Shown: piece by piece, positions 5,538-6,729 of the stretch
Numbering within the stretch: position 1 is the first letter of the stretch
Layout of the letters: the number at the start of each line of letters is the position of its first letter
NCBI GenBank assembly: GCA_900554925.1
Contig: USJG01000123.1
Coordinates: forward strand, 1-6,729
Reading direction: 5' to 3'
Source of the DNA: an uncultured Lachnospiraceae bacterium
Lineage (GTDB): Bacteria > Bacillota > Clostridia > Lachnospirales > Lachnospiraceae
Length of the DNA stretch: 6,729 nt
Notes under the pieces: model-generated
Databases searched by the model: none
Seen by the model: the letters and a program-made list of their open reading frames with translations, nothing else
Told to the model about the DNA's origin: nothing
Translations under genes and position numbers: made by a program

Positions 5538-6729
5538 ATGGATATATTTAGTGTACTGACGTTGATCGGCGGCCTGGCGCTTTTTCTGTACGGAATGGAG
5601 CTGCTGGGAGACGGCCTTAAAAAAACATCTGGCGGTAAGCTGGAAATTATTCTGGAAAAGCTGACTTCCAACAAGCTGATGGCAATTCTGCTGGGAGCCG
5701 GAGTGACTGCTGTTATTCAGTCTTCTTCAGCTACCACTGTTATGGTAGTAGGCTTTGTAAATTCAGGTATTATGAAGCTTTCACGGGCAGTAGGCGTCAT
5801 TTTGGGCGCTAATGTGGGTACCACGGTGACAGCGTGGATATTAAGCCTTATGGATGTAAAAGGCACGAATGTTTTTCTCAGGCTTCTTAAACCCTCTTCT
5901 TTTTCCCCGATCCTTGCTATTGTTGGCGTTATTCTTCTTAATATGAAGAAGAAGGAAATCTATAAAAATATAGGGACGATTCTGATAGGATTTGCAGTTT
6001 TGATGTTTGGCATGGATACCATGGCAAATTCCGTAACTCCTTTTGCCCAGAGCCCGGAGGTTTCCAGGGTTCTTCTGATGTTTTCCAATCCGGTGCTGGG
6101 TATGCTGGCAGGGCTTATATTGACAGCTATCATCCAGTCTTCTTCTGCATCTGTTGGTATTTTGCAGGCTCTTTGCGCTTCGGGGGCAGTCAGTTATGCT
6201 ACGGCGATCCCCATTATCATGGGGGCAAATGTAGGAGCCTGTATGCCTGCGCTCCTTTCAGGTGCAGGAGGCAATAAAGGGGCCAAACGGGCAGCGCTGA
6301 TACACCTTTATTATAACATTATAACAACAGTGACGTTTTTGATAGTATTTTATGCCATAGATGCATTTGTCCATTTTGAAGTTTTGGGACAGGCAGCCAG
6401 CGCAGTAGGCGTTGCGATCATACACAGCATGTTTAATGTGGCAGCTGTCATTGTGATGTATCCTTTTACTTTTATTTTGGAAAAGCTGGTTTACCTTACC
6501 ATTCCGGAAACCGAGGAGGAAAAGCAGGAGGTGGTGCAGGACAGGAAAGAAATCCAGCTTTTGGATTCCCGTTTTTTAAGTACGCCCGGCTTTGCGCTGG
6601 AACAGTGCAAGAATGTAGCAATTGATATGGCAAACTATGCAAAAGATGCATTGTTTTTGTCCATGCAGCTAATTGATAAATATGATAAAAAAGCGGCGGA
6701 AAAAGTCATAGAGCTTGAGGAGCTTGTGG
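5538..6729 (+). CDS. Na+/phosphate cotransporter family protein with C-terminal PhoU-like domain (3' end beyond window)
   Basis: This is a membrane symporter of the NptA/PNaS type, which moves phosphate with sodium, a route distinct from the ATP-driven Pst system. The first 397 codons are in the window. The internal duplication typical of the family is clear: GVTAVIQSSSATTVMVVG (55-72) and ILTAIIQSSSASVGILQ (194-210), each followed by GANVG (90-94 and 229-233), with 139 residues between matching positions. Paired H-x-x-x-N motifs (256-260, 296-300) also fit. After the last span (about 283-312) an acidic linker (324-340) leads into a helical segment from about 352, starting FALEQCKNVAIDMANYAKDA. 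This resembles the first PhoU-type helices found at the C-terminus of many bacterial members. GGAGG at 5525-5529, 8 nt upstream, fixes the ATG. The second-half motif reads GANVGACMPALL instead of the usual Thr-rich form. Confidence 0.92.
   Translation, partial: MDIFSVLTLIGGLALFLYGMELLGDGLKKTSGGKLEIILEKLTSNKLMAILLGAGVTAVIQSSSATTVMVVGFVNSGIMKLSRAVGVILGANVGTTVTAWILSLMDVKGTNVFLRLLKPSSFSPILAIVGVILLNMKKKEIYKNIGTILIGFAVLMFGMDTMANSVTPFAQSPEVSRVLLMFSNPVLGMLAGLILTAIIQSSSASVGILQALCASGAVSYATAIPIIMGANVGACMPALLSGAGGNKGAKRAALIHLYYNIITTVTFLIVFYAIDAFVHFEVLGQAASAVGVAIIHSMFNVAAVIVMYPFTFILEKLVYLTIPETEEEKQEVVQDRKEIQLLDSRFLSTPGFALEQCKNVAIDMANYAKDALFLSMQLIDKYDKKAAEKVIELEELV

Noticed and set aside
1..6729. tRNA, rRNA, CRISPR arrays, insertion sequences or riboswitches
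   Set aside because: No cloverleaf-like segment, regular spacer-repeat array, complete transposase gene or recognisable aptamer was seen on either strand. Non-coding space is limited to short spacers.

Overview
The window is a phosphate-uptake locus from a low-GC Gram-positive bacterium. The best guess is a Clostridia/Lachnospiraceae-type gut Firmicute. This rests on the strong GGAGG-type ribosome binding sites, a TTG start, a lipoprotein-anchored PstS with an acidic linker, moderate GC and gene style. The genus cannot be fixed from sequence alone.

Layout, all on the + strand. Positions 1-160 are a control region with spaced repeats upstream of an AraC-family regulator gene (161-1039), which ends in its own intrinsic terminator (1024-1055). 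A control region with a five-hexamer, 11-bp-periodic Pho-box-like array and an extended -10 (1053-1118) then leads into a classical pst operon. Its order is pstS (1167-2090), pstC (about 2125-3063), pstA (3053-3928), pstB (3964-4728) and phoU (4744-5406). The spacing is tight: pstC/pstA overlap by 11 bp, the phoU ribosome binding site overlaps the pstB stop codon, and I see no terminator between these genes. After a 131-bp spacer with Pho-box-like repeats and possible promoter elements comes a Na+/phosphate cotransporter gene with the beginning of a C-terminal PhoU-like domain. It starts at 5538 and is cut by the window end.

How the genes fit together: PstS is the membrane-anchored phosphate-binding lipoprotein. 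PstC and PstA form the channel and PstB is the ATPase. PhoU links transporter state to phosphate signalling. The Na/Pi transporter is a second phosphate route, driven by the ion gradient. The AraC regulator has no visible functional link to phosphate and looks like a separate transcription unit. No two-component phosphate sensor/regulator pair (phoP/phoR or phoB/phoR) is in the window.

Nothing here is clearly a new system. The most useful extra signals are the Pho-box array before pstS, the repeats before the AraC gene, the perfect hairpin early in pstC, and the repeats before the Na/Pi transporter.
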